Notes: a model not told the origin generated them from the sequence alone. DNA of 64,000 nucleotides from DATARH01 sp036489765 (GCA_036489765.1 DASXFE010000010.1:1-64000); one strand, 5' to 3'; shown: positions 35,804 to 45,222, counted from the stretch's first letter. Made by a program: numbers and translations.

Positions 35804-36709
35804 TTGAAACCCGGCATCATCTCGGTCAGCCCGGACCGCGCGCTCGTGCGGCTGTCCTCCGGCGAATATCTCGAAATCGACCCCAAGACGGTCGACGCGG
35901 CCAACTATCTCGTCGGCCGTGCCGTCGAGCCGCACATCGTCTCAGTGTTCCGCTGCTTTTTGCGCCCGGGCGCGGTGGTGCTCGATATCGGCGCCAATTT
36001 CGGCCTCTACACCGCGATCACCGCCGGCGTCATCCGAACCACGGGCCGACTTTACGCATTCGAGGGGAATCCGCGCACCTTCGCCTATCTCAACCGCACG
36101 CTCTACGCGAATGGCGTGATCAACAACCCCAACATCGCGATCGTCAACAAGCTGGTCTCGAAGGAGACGGGGCGCGGAACACTCAATTTCCTCGACCGCA
36201 ATCTCGCCGTCGCGACGATGAGCGAGCTCAACATCGACCCGTCCGACCTCGATCGCTGGGGGATGACATTGAACTCGGTCGAGGTCGACATGACAACGCT
36301 CGACGATTTCCTGCCCAGCGATCTGCCGGTCGATCTTGTCAAGATCGATGTCGAGGGCCACGAGCCCTATGTGCTGATGGGGATGGAGCGGGTGATCGCG
36401 CGCTCGCCCAACATCCGCATCGTAATCGAGTATATCGACGCCCTCCTGGAGCAGACGACGGGCCCAGCCGACTTCACGACGTATATACGCTCTCTAGGGG
36501 TTTCGATCTGCGAGATCGGCAAGGATTGGGGATTGCGCCTCTGCCCGCCGGGCGAGCGGCTGCCGCCCAACACCTACCTTTTGCTGACCCGTACTCCCGA
36601 CGCCGACATCGCCACGGTCGCGCGCCGCCGAAGGTATCCCCGTGCGGCGATGAAGCGATTTCTGCAGCGCCTTTCCGTCGGCATCGGCGAGTTGGGTCAT
36701 CGCCTGTAG
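35804..36709 (+). CDS. FkbM-family methyltransferase
   Basis: A 301-residue SAM-dependent methyltransferase. It has motif I VVLDIGANFGLYT, the acidic residue of FEGNP, and the FkbM hallmark VDLVKIDVEGHEPYVLMGM. Such enzymes O-methylate sugars or hydroxy groups of small molecules. The start is TTG 35804, one base after the CoxL stop, since no ATG occurs near this N-terminus. Cotranscription with the molybdenum hydroxylase subunit is likely, but a functional link is not obvious. A C-terminal basic helix (about the last 25 residues) may contact membranes. Confidence 0.83.
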   Translation: MKPGIISVSPDRALVRLSSGEYLEIDPKTVDAANYLVGRAVEPHIVSVFRCFLRPGAVVLDIGANFGLYTAITAGVIRTTGRLYAFEGNPRTFAYLNRTLYANGVINNPNIAIVNKLVSKETGRGTLNFLDRNLAVATMSELNIDPSDLDRWGMTLNSVEVDMTTLDDFLPSDLPVDLVKIDVEGHEPYVLMGMERVIARSPNIRIVIEYIDALLEQTTGPADFTTYIRSLGVSICEIGKDWGLRLCPPGERLPPNTYLLLTRTPDADIATVARRRRYPRAAMKRFLQRLSVGIGELGHRL

Positions 36710-36718
36710 CTCGGACCT

Positions 36719-38713
36719 CTACTCGGCTGCGGCTTTGAGCGCCTCGGTCCTCTGCCCCAGTTCAGCACCGACCGCCGCGAGCGCGGCGTCGATGGTCTCG
36801 CCCTGATATGGTCCCGGGCCGGTTTCGTGCAAGCGACGATAGATCTCGGTCTGGGCGTAACGGCGCACCGCGGCCGGCAGGGTCGGCAGAAAGCCGCCGA
36901 TGCGCTCGGCCGCGGCGCCGTGGACATGCTCCCACTTTTCCCGGGCACCGCCGAAGTCGAAGGCGTCACCCGATTTGCGTGCAGTTGCGCGCAGTGTCAC
37001 CGTCGCCGCCGCATTGCCCGGGACGACGCCGTAGATGCTGCGAGCCCGCTCTTCCGAGACGAGGCCGTTCGCGACGTCCGCCTCGACGAGGGAGGGATCG
37101 CGGGTCATCGGGTCGCCGAAGCCGCCGCCGCCGCCGCCCCAGAGGCGGATCGTCTCGCCGAGCTGGGCGCGGTAGACCGTACGCTTGCCGATATCGTGCG
37201 AGGAGGCGCCGGGGATGGTGCCGATATTGCCGCTGGTCGTGCCCGCGTGGCCGCCGCCGGCGCCCCAGGCGGTGAAACTCTGCCGGTCCTTGCCGCGCAT
37301 CACGACGACCGCGCTCGGGTGGCGGATTTCAAGCTCGTATGTCACGCCGAACCCGCCCCGGTATTGGCCGGGGCCCTCGCTGTCCGGGGTCAGGCTGAAG
37401 CGGCGCGCGATGACGGGGGCCTCGGCCTCCAGCACCTCGACCGGCACGTTGCGCAGGAACGCGACGCTCATCTCGGCGCCGGAAATCCCGTCGCGCTCGG
37501 CGCTGGCGCCCGATCCGCCCGAGACCGGGTTGGCGACGACGACGCGCCCGGCGCCCCCGAGTTCCGAGGTCGAGATGTAGGTCACCACCAGCACGCCCGA
37601 GCCGGCCACCGGCACCGCGCCGGGCATCGCCCGGTTCATCGCGCCGAGGATCAGGTCGTGCACCCGCATCGCCGTCGTAAAACGCATGCCGCAGGCGGCC
37701 GGGAAGCTGGCGTTGACGATCGACGCCTCCGGCAGCACCAGATCGATGCAGCGCAGGATGCCGGCATTGATGTGGATCGCCTCCGACTTGGTGACGACGT
37801 AGTTGACCACGCTCATGCATAAGAACGGGTGGTGCTTGTTGCCGCCGGTCGGGAGGTTGAGCGCGGCGCGCACCTGCGGGTCGGAGCCTGAGAAATCGAG
37901 CTGGATCGTCCCGTCGCCGCGCGCGGTCAGCTCGACCGCGATGCGCACCGGCAGGTCGCTGATGTAGTCGTCCTCGAAATACTCGGTGAAGCGGTACTTG
38001 CCGGGCGGGATCTCGGCGAGGGTCTTGCGGGTCAACTCCTCGGTGCGGTCGAGCGTCTGGGCCATCGCGGCAGCGAGGTCGGCACGGCTATAGCGCTGTG
38101 CGAGGCGGCGCAGCCGCTCCTCGGCCTTGGTCAGCGCCGCGACGCAGGCGGTCATGTCGCCCCAGTTCAACGACGGGATGCGGCAATTGTCGGCAAAGAT
38201 GTTCCACACCTCGTCATTGAGGCGTCCGGCCTTGAACAGTTTGACCGGCCGGAGGCGCAGCCCCTCCTGGAACACCTCGTTGTTCTGCATGTCGATGCTG
38301 CCCGGCGCATACCCGCCGACATCGGTGCAGTGGATAAACGCCCAGGCGAAGCACAGCAGCTTGCCGTCGACAAAAACCGGGCGGAACACGTAGATGTCGT
38401 TGAGGTGCATCACCATCCCGCGCGTCCCGTAGGGATCGTTGGTGATGAGCACGTCGCCTTCTTCCCAGCCCGTCTGCGCAGTGACGGAATCCATGTGGAC
38501 GCCCATCAGGGGCGTCGCGCCGCTGCCGTAGGGATAGGCGAACATCTCGCCCTCGGGTGTCACCAGCGCGACACCAAAATCCTGCGTCTCCTTGACGAAG
38601 GTCGTGTGCGACGAGCGCAGCACGACCCACGCCATCTCGTCGACGACGGCCTTGAACAAGTTGGCGAAAATCTCGACGCCGATCGCGTCGCAGGCTGCCG
38701 CGGTTTTGGCCAC
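36719..38713 (-). CDS. Hydantoinase B/oxoprolinase family protein
   Basis: A 664-residue subunit of the HyuB family. It contains AIGVEIFANLFKAVVDEMAWVVLRSSHTTFVKE, read here as parts of the family start, ITNDPYGTRGMVMHLNDIYVFRPVF, GGGGGGFGDPMTRDPSLVEADVANGLVSEERA (read in parts), typical of N-methylhydantoinase, acetone carboxylase and oxoprolinase B halves. The start is GTG 38713, since a perfect GGAGGTGATC is just before it; the frame reading on to 38863 crosses a palindromic repeat. It pairs with the HyuA gene, 118 bp upstream with the repeat between. ATP-dependent ring opening of a hydantoin-like or oxoproline-like substrate is the likely role. Confidence 0.9.
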   Translation of the reverse strand: MAKTAAACDAIGVEIFANLFKAVVDEMAWVVLRSSHTTFVKETQDFGVALVTPEGEMFAYPYGSGATPLMGVHMDSVTAQTGWEEGDVLITNDPYGTRGMVMHLNDIYVFRPVFVDGKLLCFAWAFIHCTDVGGYAPGSIDMQNNEVFQEGLRLRPVKLFKAGRLNDEVWNIFADNCRIPSLNWGDMTACVAALTKAEERLRRLAQRYSRADLAAAMAQTLDRTEELTRKTLAEIPPGKYRFTEYFEDDYISDLPVRIAVELTARGDGTIQLDFSGSDPQVRAALNLPTGGNKHHPFLCMSVVNYVVTKSEAIHINAGILRCIDLVLPEASIVNASFPAACGMRFTTAMRVHDLILGAMNRAMPGAVPVAGSGVLVVTYISTSELGGAGRVVVANPVSGGSGASAERDGISGAEMSVAFLRNVPVEVLEAEAPVIARRFSLTPDSEGPGQYRGGFGVTYELEIRHPSAVVVMRGKDRQSFTAWGAGGGHAGTTSGNIGTIPGASSHDIGKRTVYRAQLGETIRLWGGGGGGFGDPMTRDPSLVEADVANGLVSEERARSIYGVVPGNAAATVTLRATARKSGDAFDFGGAREKWEHVHGAAAERIGGFLPTLPAAVRRYAQTEIYRRLHETGPGPYQGETIDAALAAVGAELGQRTEALKAAAE

Positions 38714-38723
38714 GATCACCTCC
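38714..38723 (-). promoter_or_regulatory. Shine-Dalgarno deciding the GTG start of the hydantoinase B gene
   Basis: Read on the minus strand the bases are GGAGGTGATC, fully complementary to the 16S rRNA 3' end (GATCACCTCC), and abut GTG at 38713. This overrides longer in-frame starts. Confidence 0.75.
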
Positions 38724-38729
38724 ACAAAT

Positions 38730-38815
38730 CCCGTCATCCCGGCGAAAGCCGGGACCCTTTTATCGGCTGCTCGTGCGTTTGAGACATGGGTCCCGGTTTT
38801 CGCCGGGAAGACGGG
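38730..38815. repeat. Extragenic palindromic repeat (CCCGTCATCCCGGC... type)
   Basis: Two arms, CCCGTCATCCCGGCGAAAGC and, near 38788-38815, GGTCCCGGTTTTCGCCGGGA with GACGGG, are inverted copies of each other around a short central spacer. The wording 'CGTCATCCCGGCGAAAGCCGGGA' is common between genes in alphaproteobacteria. It separates the HyuA and HyuB genes. Confidence 0.8.
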
Positions 38816-38831
38816 ATAAAAGTGTTTTCGA

Positions 38832-40895
38832 TCAAGATTGCCGCTCCAGCACCAGCGCCCCACTCGTCACCACCCGGCCGGTCCAGCCTTCGGGGATCCA
38901 GGTCGTGGTGTCCATCTGGTCGATGATCGCCGGGCCGGGGATGTCGGTGCCTACCGAGAGCGCGGCGCGGTCGTGGACCGTGGCCGTCAGTTCGCGGCCG
39001 AATAGCCGCACCGACCGCGTCGCGTCGGCGCTTTCGCCGGCGGGCGGGCGCACCGGCACGATCGCCGGTTTTGGCGTCGCGCCGGTGATGTGGGCGCGGA
39101 GTTCCTTAAGCCAGATCTCGCCGCCCTCGTTGGCGTGGCCATAGGTGGCGCGGTGGGCGGCGTGGAAGGCATCGCGGATCGGTGCGAAATTGCGGCCGTC
39201 GAGCCATTCGGGCCGGAGCGCGACGGTGACGTCGTAGCCCTGGCCGTCATAGCGCATGTCGGCGGCAAGCTCGACCCGGCTGCCGGTAAGCGACAGCGCC
39301 GCCGACTGCTCGGCGAGCCAGGTTTGGGCGCGCGCCTGCAACCCTTTGGTGATCTGCGCCAGCGCCGTCGGGGACAGCGCGCCGAGGCGTTCGTAGACCG
39401 GCTCGACCAGGTCGCCTTCGAGATCGGCGCGGGCGGCACCGAGGGCGCTGAGGGCGCCGGGAAAGGGCGGGATCAGGATCGAGCCGATCGAAATCTCCTC
39501 GGCCAGCATCGCGCCGGTCAAGGGCCCCGCGCCGCCGAACGCGACCAGCCGGAAGCGGGGCGCGTCAACGCCGCGGCGTGCCAGTACGCTCGCCGCCTCG
39601 GCTGCCATCAGCGCGGTCGCGACGCGGATCGCCCCGTCCGCGGTCGCCTCGATCGAGAGGCCGAGTGGCGTCGCGAGGGTGGCGAGCGCGGCGCGCGCCG
39701 GTTCCATCCGCAACGGCAGCTTGCCGCCCAGCTTCTGCCCCGGGGCGAGGAGGCCGGCGACCAGAAATGCGTCGGTGAGGGCGGGGATCGTCGAACCTTT
39801 GACCCCATAGCACGCGGGACCCGGATCGGCGCCGACGCTGCGCGGACCGACCTTGAGCGACCCGGCCGGGTCGAGCCACAAGATCGAGCCGCCGCCGGCG
39901 CCGATGCTCGACACGGCGATCGTCGGCAGCAACAGCGGGAAATCGGCGATGTGTTCCTCGGCGCTCAGGACCGGCCGGCCGCCGCGGATGACGCCGATGT
40001 CGGCACTGGTGCCGCCGACGTCGAGGGTCAACAGGTCGGCATTATCCCAGCCCGCGTCCTGCGCCGCGGCGGCCGCACCGGCAACACCTGCGGCCGGACC
40101 CGACAACAGCGCGACGACCGGTCGCCGCCGCATCGTCGCGGCCAGTTCGGCACCGCCGTTCGACCGTGCAACCCGCGCCGGCGCGGTGATCCGGCGCTCG
40201 GCGAGCCCACCCTCGAGCCGCTCGACATAACCTTCGACGATCGGGCGAATGCTGGCATTGACCGCGGTCAGCACGGCACGCTCGTATTCGCGCGCCTGCG
40301 GCCAGACCTCGCTCGACAATTCCAGGCGGAGCTTGAGGGCCGCCCGTTCGACGACCGTCCGCACCGCCTCTTCATGCGCCGGATTGCGGTAGGCATGGAG
40401 CAGCACGACGATCGCAATCTCACAGCCGAGCCCGACGAGGTCGTTGGCGGCGGTGATCGCGTCGCTTTCGGAGAGCGGATCGATCTCGATACCGTCGGCG
40501 CCGATGCGGCCGCCCACCTCACGCACCAGCGCCCGGGGTACCAGCGGCACCGGACGGCGCGAGTCGAACCGCATCGGGTGCGGGATCGCAAGCCGCTGCA
40601 ATTCGAAGAGGTCGCGGAACCCGGACGAGACGATCATCCCGACCCGCGCACCCTTGCGCTCGATCAGCGCGTTGGTCGCGACCGTGCTGCTATGCGTGTG
40701 GCTGAGGTCTTCCCAGCCCGCGCCGGGGCCGAGCATGCCGCGGATCTCGTCGATGCCGTCGAGGATGCTGGCGCCGGGACGCGACGGCGTGCTCGGCACC
40801 TTGACGCAGTGCAGTTCGCCGGACCCGGCGTAAAAGACGAGGTCGGTGAACGTGCCACCGACATCTGTGCCGAGCGTCAAGGTGCCTGTGGTCAT
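38832..40895 (-). CDS. Hydantoinase A/oxoprolinase family protein
   Basis: A 687-residue ATP-dependent subunit. The N-terminal ASKHA phosphate-binding motif TLGTDVGGTFTDLV, the THSSTVATNALIERKG segment, a second phosphate loop DLLTLDVGGTSADIGV, and GADPGPACYG are family hallmarks. With HyuB it would open the ring of a hydantoin, oxoproline or similar lactam with ATP hydrolysis. ATG 40895 is used; TTG at 40913 is an in-frame alternative. Order on the minus strand is A then B. No hydantoin racemase or carbamoylase lies beside it, so the substrate is open. Confidence 0.9.
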   Translation of the reverse strand: MTTGTLTLGTDVGGTFTDLVFYAGSGELHCVKVPSTPSRPGASILDGIDEIRGMLGPGAGWEDLSHTHSSTVATNALIERKGARVGMIVSSGFRDLFELQRLAIPHPMRFDSRRPVPLVPRALVREVGGRIGADGIEIDPLSESDAITAANDLVGLGCEIAIVVLLHAYRNPAHEEAVRTVVERAALKLRLELSSEVWPQAREYERAVLTAVNASIRPIVEGYVERLEGGLAERRITAPARVARSNGGAELAATMRRRPVVALLSGPAAGVAGAAAAAQDAGWDNADLLTLDVGGTSADIGVIRGGRPVLSAEEHIADFPLLLPTIAVSSIGAGGGSILWLDPAGSLKVGPRSVGADPGPACYGVKGSTIPALTDAFLVAGLLAPGQKLGGKLPLRMEPARAALATLATPLGLSIEATADGAIRVATALMAAEAASVLARRGVDAPRFRLVAFGGAGPLTGAMLAEEISIGSILIPPFPGALSALGAARADLEGDLVEPVYERLGALSPTALAQITKGLQARAQTWLAEQSAALSLTGSRVELAADMRYDGQGYDVTVALRPEWLDGRNFAPIRDAFHAAHRATYGHANEGGEIWLKELRAHITGATPKPAIVPVRPPAGESADATRSVRLFGRELTATVHDRAALSVGTDIPGPAIIDQMDTTTWIPEGWTGRVVTSGALVLERQS

Positions 40896-40920
40896 CGGGT
40901 CGTCCGGCTGCAATTTGTAC

Positions 40921-41042
40921 GTCCTACGAGACGCGTCTATCGGCGCTCCTCAGGAGGACAGTTTGTGAACGGCATCGGCGTTGATGCCAAGCTCAACCTG
41001 TCCTCATCCTGAGGAGCGGGCGCAGCCCACTTCTCGAGGGAC
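40921..41042. repeat. Extragenic palindromic repeat (GTCCTACGAG...CTCGAGGGAC)
   Basis: The arms resemble those at 32031-32139 and surround complementary inner blocks (CTCCTCAGGAGGACAG; CTGTCCTCATCCTGAGGAG). Both copies also share GCATCGGCGTTG. This copy lies between the HyuA start and the end of the amidohydrolase gene. Confidence 0.75.
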
Positions 41043-41048
41043 GCACCA

Positions 41049-42284
41049 TCACTCGGCCGCGCTGGCCGATTTCACCTCGCGCGACAGGCCGGCCTCGGGG
41101 GTCGGAATCGCGTAGAGGCGGGCGCAATTGTCCCACAGGATGGCGCGGCGCTGCTCGGACTTCAGATCGAGACTGAGGAACTGCTCGATCGCCTCCGGGA
41201 ACGCGCCGTCCGAGTGCGGATAGTCGCTGGAGACGACGAAATACTCGGCGCCCATCTTGTGGACGACATCGACCGCCGGCTCCTCGTCGACATCAAGGGC
41301 GATATAGCACTGGCGCTTGAAATATTCGCTCGGCGCCATCGCGAGTTGGCGCTCGCAGCCGGGACCGAATTTCTCCCACTGGTCGTCGAGCCGCCACAGC
41401 CACCAGTAAAGCCACCCGGCGGTGCCTTCAAGGAAGGCACAGCGCAGCTTGGGGTGGCGTTCGAGGATCCCGCCGGTCGTCATGCTGGCGACCGCGCCCA
41501 TCAATTCGACCGGGTTGCGGATCGCGTGGGCGATCGGGTGGAAATTGGCGTGGCCGACATAGCGGCGGCCGGCATCGTCCTTGAGCGCGGTGTTGCCGGT
41601 CGGGTGGTAGCCGATCGGCACGTTCAATTCTTCGAGCGCATCCCACAAGGGTTCAACCGCCTCGTCGTGCAGGTGCTGGCCGTTGACCGGGTTCGGCGTG
41701 CCGATGACCGCGACGGCGCCCAGTTCCTTGACCGCGCGATGCGCTTCCTCGACCGCCTGCTTCACATCGTGCATCGCGAGTTGCGCAGCAAATTTGAGCC
41801 GGGCCGGGTCGGTCTTGCAGTAATCGGCCGCCCAGTTGTTGTAGGCGCGGGCGAGGGCGGCGGCGTAATCGGGCGGCAGATCGTCGTGGCACAGGATCTG
41901 GCGGCCGCGCGTGCCGTACATCACAGCGACGTCGATGCCCTCGATATCCATCGCGGTCAGCGTCGACGGCGCATCGTAGCCGTGGGCGCGGGCGACGTTG
42001 AAGTGCGGGTGGCGGGCGCGGCTGCGGCGACGCAATTCGCGGCTGGCTGCCGTCGCCCCCTGCTGCATGTTATGCGCCGGGATTGCGAGGCCCTGCACCT
42101 CCATGCCCATGATCGAATCGGCGTTGCCCTTGTCTTCCTCGCTCTTCGCGAGCTGCTGGCGCTGGCCGCCGAAGAAGGTCGGCGGGTTGGCCTTGTGCGG
42201 GCCGTCGAGATAACGGGCCCAGAGGTCGTCGGGCTCCATCATGTGGAGGTCGCTGTCGAGGATCAGATAACCGTCGCGCGCCAT
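41049..42284 (-). CDS. Amidohydrolase-family metal-dependent hydrolase/decarboxylase
   Basis: A 411-residue TIM-barrel protein of the Amidohydro_2 type. The N-terminal segment LILDSDLHMMEPDDLWARYL matches a group often annotated as amidohydrolases, with D-x-H replaced by DSDLHMMEP. Further on are PIGYHPTGN, and the C-terminal FVVSSDYPHSDG with the metal-binding Asp typical of the 2-amino-3-carboxymuconate semialdehyde decarboxylase-like enzymes. The start at 42284 is supported by GGGAGGTAACGAG. It is in the same orientation as the enolase-superfamily gene 42 bp upstream. Hydrolysis or decarboxylation of an aromatic breakdown product is the likely role. Confidence 0.87.
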   Translation of the reverse strand: MARDGYLILDSDLHMMEPDDLWARYLDGPHKANPPTFFGGQRQQLAKSEEDKGNADSIMGMEVQGLAIPAHNMQQGATAASRELRRRSRARHPHFNVARAHGYDAPSTLTAMDIEGIDVAVMYGTRGRQILCHDDLPPDYAAALARAYNNWAADYCKTDPARLKFAAQLAMHDVKQAVEEAHRAVKELGAVAVIGTPNPVNGQHLHDEAVEPLWDALEELNVPIGYHPTGNTALKDDAGRRYVGHANFHPIAHAIRNPVELMGAVASMTTGGILERHPKLRCAFLEGTAGWLYWWLWRLDDQWEKFGPGCERQLAMAPSEYFKRQCYIALDVDEEPAVDVVHKMGAEYFVVSSDYPHSDGAFPEAIEQFLSLDLKSEQRRAILWDNCARLYAIPTPEAGLSREVKSASAAE

Positions 42285-42326
42285 CTCGTTACCTCCCATA
42301 AGATCCGTAGCAGCATAACGCCGATG

Positions 42327-43496
42327 CTAACCCTGCACCCGATACTTCTCGACAAAGCTCCAATCTATTTCCAGGCCGAAACCGGGGGCGTCGCCGATCG
42401 TCAGATACCCGTCATGGAGGTGCGGGTGGTCGCGGAAAAGGCCGTGTGCGAGCGGATCGGTCCCCGCGCCGCCATGGGATTCGACGCCCCATGCGCAGCG
42501 CGGCAGGGCGAGCACGATATGCGCATGGAGCTCTGGCGCGGTGTGCGGCGCAACCATGACGCCGTGCTGTTCGGCGAGCGCGGCAACCCGTAAGGCTTCG
42601 GTGAAGCCGGCGGCGCGGGTCGCGTCGAACTGCACGAATTTGATCCCGCCGGTGACGATGAAGTCGCGCACCGTAAAGCGGGTCCATTCGCGCTCGCCAT
42701 GCGCGAGCGGGATCGGCGAGGCTGCCGCAAGAACGCCGAAATCCGCCGGCTGCAGGTACCAGTGCAGCGGCTCCTCGAGCCAGAACACATCGTGCTCGGC
42801 AACCATGTGGGCGAAATCGATGCAATCGGGCAGATCGTAAGGCGCGTTCATGTCGAGCAGCAGCAGCGGGTCGGGGCCGAGCACCCGCCGCACCGCGCCG
42901 ACCCGTTCCGCCTCCATGTCGGGCGACCCGGCGCCGGTCTTCAATTTGACGGCGCGGTATCCCTGGTCGACAAAGGCGGCAAGCTCGCGCCCGTAATCCG
43001 CGTCGGTCGCGCCTTTGCGATAGTAGCCGCCGGTCGCGTAGGTAAAGAGCGGCCGGTTCTCGCCGCCGAGGAGCTGGTAGACCGGCATCCCGGCGGCCTT
43101 TCCCTTCAGGTCCCACAGCGCGATGTCGATGCCGGCGATCGCCGCCATCACCTGCGCCCGCTCGCCGCGCGGGGTCGGCGGCGGGATCGCGGGATCGGCG
43201 TCGCTCGCGTGCGGGACCGAGCCGGGGCGCGGGGTCGTCAGCGCGAGCATGCGGTCCCAGACGGCGCTTGTCGCCAACGCGTCCATGCCCTCGATCGCCC
43301 CGGCGAGCCGCTTCACCCATCCGCAGATCTGCGGCATCGGCGACCCGTGGATCTCGCCGTACCCGACGAGCCCGTCATCGGTCTTGACCTCGGTCAGGAT
43401 CACCGACCACGCCCGGCTTTCCTCCTGCGCCGTCCACACCGGCTCGGGCCGCGGAACGGAGATCATGTGCGTGGCGACGGAGGCGATCTTGGTCAT
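42327..43496 (-). CDS. Mandelate racemase/muconate lactonizing-type enolase superfamily enzyme
   Basis: A 389-residue enzyme. The general base K-x-K motif is present (AVKLKTG), followed by metal ligands Asp (LLLLDMNAPYD), Glu (FWLEEPLHW) and Glu (AHGERE), and a His in VAPHTAPELHAH. This pattern fits acid-sugar dehydratases or racemases of the MR subgroup, acting by abstraction of the proton alpha to a carboxylate. ATG 43496 has AGAAGGAACCCCC before it. The neighbours suggest a catabolic operon with the acyl-CoA synthetase upstream and the amidohydrolase downstream. Substrate unknown. Confidence 0.9.
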   Translation of the reverse strand: MTKIASVATHMISVPRPEPVWTAQEESRAWSVILTEVKTDDGLVGYGEIHGSPMPQICGWVKRLAGAIEGMDALATSAVWDRMLALTTPRPGSVPHASDADPAIPPPTPRGERAQVMAAIAGIDIALWDLKGKAAGMPVYQLLGGENRPLFTYATGGYYRKGATDADYGRELAAFVDQGYRAVKLKTGAGSPDMEAERVGAVRRVLGPDPLLLLDMNAPYDLPDCIDFAHMVAEHDVFWLEEPLHWYLQPADFGVLAAASPIPLAHGEREWTRFTVRDFIVTGGIKFVQFDATRAAGFTEALRVAALAEQHGVMVAPHTAPELHAHIVLALPRCAWGVESHGGAGTDPLAHGLFRDHPHLHDGYLTIGDAPGFGLEIDWSFVEKYRVQG

Positions 43497-43533
43497 GGGG
43501 GTTCCTTCTGAATGACGGGTATGAGCGGGCGCG

Positions 43534-45222
43534 TCACGCGGTCTTCTGCAACGTCAGGCCCAATTCGCGGATCGTCTCTTCTCGCATCAGGAATTTCTGG
43601 ATCTTGCCGGTCACCGTCATCGGGAATGCGTCGACGAATTTGACGTAGCGCGGGATTTTGTAGTGGGCGATCTGGCCTTGGCAGAAGGCGCGGATCTCTT
43701 CGCTCGTCGCCGCTTCGCCGTCGCGCAATTTGACCCAGGCGCAGAGCTCCTCGCCATAGCGCGGGTCAGGAACGCCGATCACCTGGACGTCTTGCACCTT
43801 GGGGTGGCGGTAAAGGAATTCCTCGATCTCGCGCGGGTACACGTTCTCGCCGCCGCGGATCACCATGTCCTTGATGCGGCCGACGATGTTGCAATAGCCC
43901 TCGTCGTCGATCGTCGCGAGGTCGCCGGTGTGCATCCAGCCGGCCGCGTCGACCGACTCGGCGGTGCGCTCGGGATCGTCCCAATAGCCGAGCATCACGC
44001 AATAGCCGCGGGTCAGGAACTCGCCCGGCACGCCTCGGGGCACGACGCGGCCCTCGGTGTCGACGATCTTCGCCTCGACATGAGGCTGGATGCGGCCGAC
44101 GGTCGAAACACGGCGTTCTAACGGGTCGTCGGTCGACGATTGGAAGCTGACGGGGCTGGTCTCGGTCATGCCGTAGGCGATCGTGATCTGGTCGAGATGC
44201 ATCGAGGCGACTGCCCGCTTCATGACCTCGATCGGGCAGGGGCTGCCGGCCATGATGCCGGTGCGCAATGACGACAGGTCGAACTTGGCGAAGTCGGGAT
44301 GGTCCATCTCGGCGATGAACATCGTCGGCACGCCGTGGAGCGCGGTGCACCGCTCGGCCTCGACAGCCTCCAAGGTCGCGAGCGGCTCGAACGCCTCGCT
44401 GGGAAACACCATCGCCGCGCCGTGCGTCAGGCTGGCGAGGTTGCCGAGCACCATGCCAAAGCAATGGTACAGCGGCACCGGGATGCACAGCCGGTCGGCC
44501 TCGGTGAACTTCATCGCCTCGCCGATGAAGTAGCCGTTGTTGAGGATGTTGTGGTGGGTCAGCGTCGCGCCCTTCGGAAACCCGGTGGTGCCGCTGGTGA
44601 ACTGGATGTTGATCGGGTCGTCGAATTGCAGGGTCTCGGCGAGCTCGGCGAGACGCTGCCGCTCCGTGTCGCCGCCGCGCCCGGCAACCGCCGAGAACGG
44701 GAGCATTCCAGGCTCGGCTTTGGTTCCGACGGCGATAACGAGGCGCAGATCCGGAAGCTTCGCGGCGTGGAGCTCTCCGGGTGCGGCGCCAGCCAGTTCC
44801 GGCGCCAGCTCGCGCAGCATCCCGAGATAGTCGCTGGTCTTGAACCGTGACGCGGTGATCAGCGCGGTGCAGCCGGATTTGTTGAGTGCGTATTCGAGTT
44901 CGGCGAGGCGGTAGGCCGGGTTGATGTTGACGAGGACGAGCCCGGCCTTGGCCGTGGCGAATTGTGCGAGTACCCATTCGGCATTGTTCGGCGACCAGAT
45001 GCCAACCCGCTGCCCGGGGTCGAGCCCGAGCGCGAGAAGGCCGGCGGCGACCGCATCGGCCTCTCGCTGCAAGTCGCGATAGGTCCAGCGGATGTTCTGG
45101 TGGCGGACGATCAGCGCGTCGCGGTCGGGAAAGCGGGCGACGAGGCGGTCGAAATGAACGCCGATCGTCTCGCCGATCAGCGGCGTATCGCTGGCACCGT
45201 GGACATAGCTGGGAAGCGGCAT
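43534..45222 (-). CDS. AMP-dependent acyl-CoA synthetase
   Basis: A 562-residue adenylate-forming ligase. It shows P-loop-like FTSGTTGFPKGA, YGMTETSPVSF, GWMHTGDLA, the hinge GRIKDMVIRGGENVYP, and the catalytic Lys in MTVTGKIQKF. The enzyme activates a carboxylic acid as acyl-AMP and transfers it to CoA. Length and motifs match the medium/long-chain FadD-like group found in alphaproteobacteria. ATG 45222 has GAGG upstream. It is divergent from nothing and lies upstream of the enolase-superfamily gene by 37 bp. The chain-length preference is not deducible. Confidence 0.93.
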   Translation of the reverse strand: MPLPSYVHGASDTPLIGETIGVHFDRLVARFPDRDALIVRHQNIRWTYRDLQREADAVAAGLLALGLDPGQRVGIWSPNNAEWVLAQFATAKAGLVLVNINPAYRLAELEYALNKSGCTALITASRFKTSDYLGMLRELAPELAGAAPGELHAAKLPDLRLVIAVGTKAEPGMLPFSAVAGRGGDTERQRLAELAETLQFDDPINIQFTSGTTGFPKGATLTHHNILNNGYFIGEAMKFTEADRLCIPVPLYHCFGMVLGNLASLTHGAAMVFPSEAFEPLATLEAVEAERCTALHGVPTMFIAEMDHPDFAKFDLSSLRTGIMAGSPCPIEVMKRAVASMHLDQITIAYGMTETSPVSFQSSTDDPLERRVSTVGRIQPHVEAKIVDTEGRVVPRGVPGEFLTRGYCVMLGYWDDPERTAESVDAAGWMHTGDLATIDDEGYCNIVGRIKDMVIRGGENVYPREIEEFLYRHPKVQDVQVIGVPDPRYGEELCAWVKLRDGEAATSEEIRAFCQGQIAHYKIPRYVKFVDAFPMTVTGKIQKFLMREETIRELGLTLQKTA

